From the NCBI RefSeq assembly GCF_031845265.1, contig NZ_JAVRBG010000003.1, forward strand, positions 124,001 through 188,000: DNA of 64,000 bases. The letters are read 5' to 3'. Position numbers and translations under genes: made by a program. Numbering within the stretch: the stretch's first letter is position 1; every line of letters begins with the position of its first letter. Below, one piece after another: positions 63,042 through 64,000 of this stretch. This stretch comes from Mesonia ostreae (GTDB taxonomy: Bacteria > Bacteroidota > Bacteroidia > Flavobacteriales > Flavobacteriaceae). Below the pieces are notes generated by a model. That model searched no databases and was not told the DNA's origin. It saw only the letters and a list, made by a program, of their open reading frames with translations.

Positions 63042-64000
63042 TTACGCAAATTTAGACCAAGCGCTATCTAAAGAATAGTCTTCAATCACATTTACAGAAT
63101 TATCAAACTGAAAGTAGCTTAATAGACCAGATATTTCCTGCTGTACCATTTTGATACAATTCTCAATTAAATCTTTCCTAAATCCTTTCTCTTGAAGCTC
63201 TAATACGTATGCGATGCTTACTACTCTAGCGATAATTCTACCCAACTCCACCAATTTTCTTTGTGAGAGGTTTCCACTAATATCAAAATTGAGGTCTTTC
63301 TTAAAATATTCACAGGCTTGCGCCGTAAGATCTAAAGTTTTAAGATATTCCCATAAATTTGAGTTCTTTTTCTTTCTCATAGCCCGAGTAATCATTTCAG
63401 AAATTTGAGAATATAGCATTTCATTAGATCCTTCAAAAATTTGAAAAGGCCTACTGTCCATAATTCCTCTTCCACCAATATGGCTTATTCTATATCCATT
63501 GGCTCCAGAAAGCTGCGTTAAGATTTGCGCCGATTCGTGCATTAAATCTGTAACTACAGTTTTCATACTATTTGCTTCCAATCCATTGGTAGCCAAATTA
63601 TGTTCTATACCACTTATAGCAGTACTTCTTAAGCACATTGCAGAACTTATAGTAAAAGCCGATTGAATTTTTGCCAATTGAAATTGAATTTGATCCATTG
63701 CCAATAAATTGCTCGCCCCAACCATTCGTTTTTTACAATGCTGGGTAGCTTCATCTAGCATTCTCTTAATAAAACCAGCTCCCATTCCTGGAAACTGCAA
63801 TCTACTTCTATGTAAAATATCTAACATCATTTTGATTCCTGTAGATTCGGGAACCAATTTTTGGGTTTTTGGAACTTTAATATCCAAATTATTTAAACCA
63901 TAAGGAATCATATAAAGTCCCGCATTGTCATATATTTCTTCTACGTGAATATGCTGTTTTGACTTTGAATTGTCTGAAATGAAAAAGTCGATATCTCTAG
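63042..64000 (-). CDS. Acyl-CoA dehydrogenase family protein, partial
   Basis: The frame runs off the right edge without a start codon; the visible part is about 319 codons. GIKMMLDILHRSRLQFPGMGAGFIKRMLDEATQHCKKR is the conserved acyl-CoA dehydrogenase helical-domain block, and SGANGYRISHIGGRGIMDSRPFQIFEGSNEMLYSQISEM carries the catalytic-loop and FAD segments. The N-terminal part (VEEIYDNAGLYMIPYGLNNLDIKVPKTQ) belongs to the middle beta domain. Beta-oxidation of fatty or branched acyl-CoA is the likely role; the substrate is unknown. Confidence 0.85.
   Translation of the reverse strand, partial: RDIDFFISDNSKSKQHIHVEEIYDNAGLYMIPYGLNNLDIKVPKTQKLVPESTGIKMMLDILHRSRLQFPGMGAGFIKRMLDEATQHCKKRMVGASNLLAMDQIQFQLAKIQSAFTISSAMCLRSTAISGIEHNLATNGLEANSMKTVVTDLMHESAQILTQLSGANGYRISHIGGRGIMDSRPFQIFEGSNEMLYSQISEMITRAMRKKKNSNLWEYLKTLDLTAQACEYFKKDLNFDISGNLSQRKLVELGRIIARVVSIAYVLELQEKGFRKDLIENCIKMVQQEISGLLSYFQFDNSVNVIEDYSLDSAWSKFA

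Overview
The window is AT-rich, gene-dense chromosomal DNA of a member of the Bacteroidota, almost certainly family Flavobacteriaceae. The evidence is: a protein with a type IX secretion (T9SS) C-terminal sorting domain; PorT-like outer-membrane barrels; lipoproteins starting with short 'LFSC'-type lipoboxes; promoter -7 elements of the TAnnTTTG type; weak Shine-Dalgarno sites; bacillithiol synthesis (BshB1); and flavobacterial families such as DUF3810 and paired DUF368. I cannot name the genus from sequence alone. No prophage, IS transposase, CRISPR array, rRNA or replication origin was seen. Most genes are core chromosomal genes.

Layout. 1-6.9 kb (minus strand): an exported CocE-type peptidase/esterase cut by the window edge, a MITE-like element, dsbD, tilS, pabB and an FMN reductase. 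7-9 kb: a LysR regulator with its YeiH-family exporter. 9.3-12.6 kb: dihydrolipoyl dehydrogenase 1, then an Lrp/AsnC regulator divergent from a methionine gamma-lyase-like gene, with a strong Lrp-type operator between them. 12.7-16.6 kb: a surface protein with trimeric-adhesin-head repeats, an NhaC antiporter, bshB1 and tRNA-His. 16.9-19.1 kb: a nitric-oxide/low-oxygen stress unit (Crp/Fnr regulator, unknown 95-aa membrane protein, truncated hemoglobin, RIC/ScdA iron-sulfur repair protein) with an FNR-like palindrome in its promoter. 19.5-23.3 kb: a 1199-aa T9SS cargo protein followed 5 bp later by a 63-aa protein with a sortase-like C-terminal signal. 23.6-30.5 kb: pheT, a DUF2007 protein, an M48 lipoprotein, two MsrB genes, a lipoprotein and dihydrolipoyl dehydrogenase 2. 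30.7-37.4 kb: small membrane and lipoproteins, a diphthine-ammonia-ligase-like protein, aroQ, and four outer-membrane beta-barrels. 37.5-45 kb: xerD, a broken aldo/keto reductase, pepD, a DUF3810 protease, a TrmH-family methyltransferase and an M48 CAAX-type protease. 45-59.4 kb (plus strand): a long run with relA/spoT, fur, purA, an OstA-like protein, a class III aminotransferase, a TPR protein, two tandem DUF368 (PopT) transporters, aroE, a DUF349 protein and a DUF808 protein. 59.6-64 kb: a repeat lipoprotein, a possible gene remnant, an M24 aminopeptidase and an acyl-CoA dehydrogenase cut by the window edge.

Genes that look functionally linked: the NO-stress unit; folate/aromatic genes (pabB, aroQ, aroE, dispersed); envelope biogenesis (DsbD, OstA-like, PopT pair, beta-barrels); stress and repair (MsrB pair, M48 proteases, RelA/SpoT, Fur).

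The least ordinary observations are these. (1) A 10-bp palindrome TTCCGCGGAA occurs five times, always inside genes, far above chance for this base composition (HIP1-like). (2) An aldo/keto reductase pseudogene carries a recent 11-bp tandem duplication and a nonsense codon. (3) There is a 164-bp MITE-like element with 23-bp terminal inverted repeats, plus several families of small intergenic repeats. (4) The FNR-type operator sits above an operon that includes an unknown small membrane protein. (5) The T9SS cargo gene is coupled to a tiny protein with a sorting-signal-like tail. I found no wholly new defence or mobile system.
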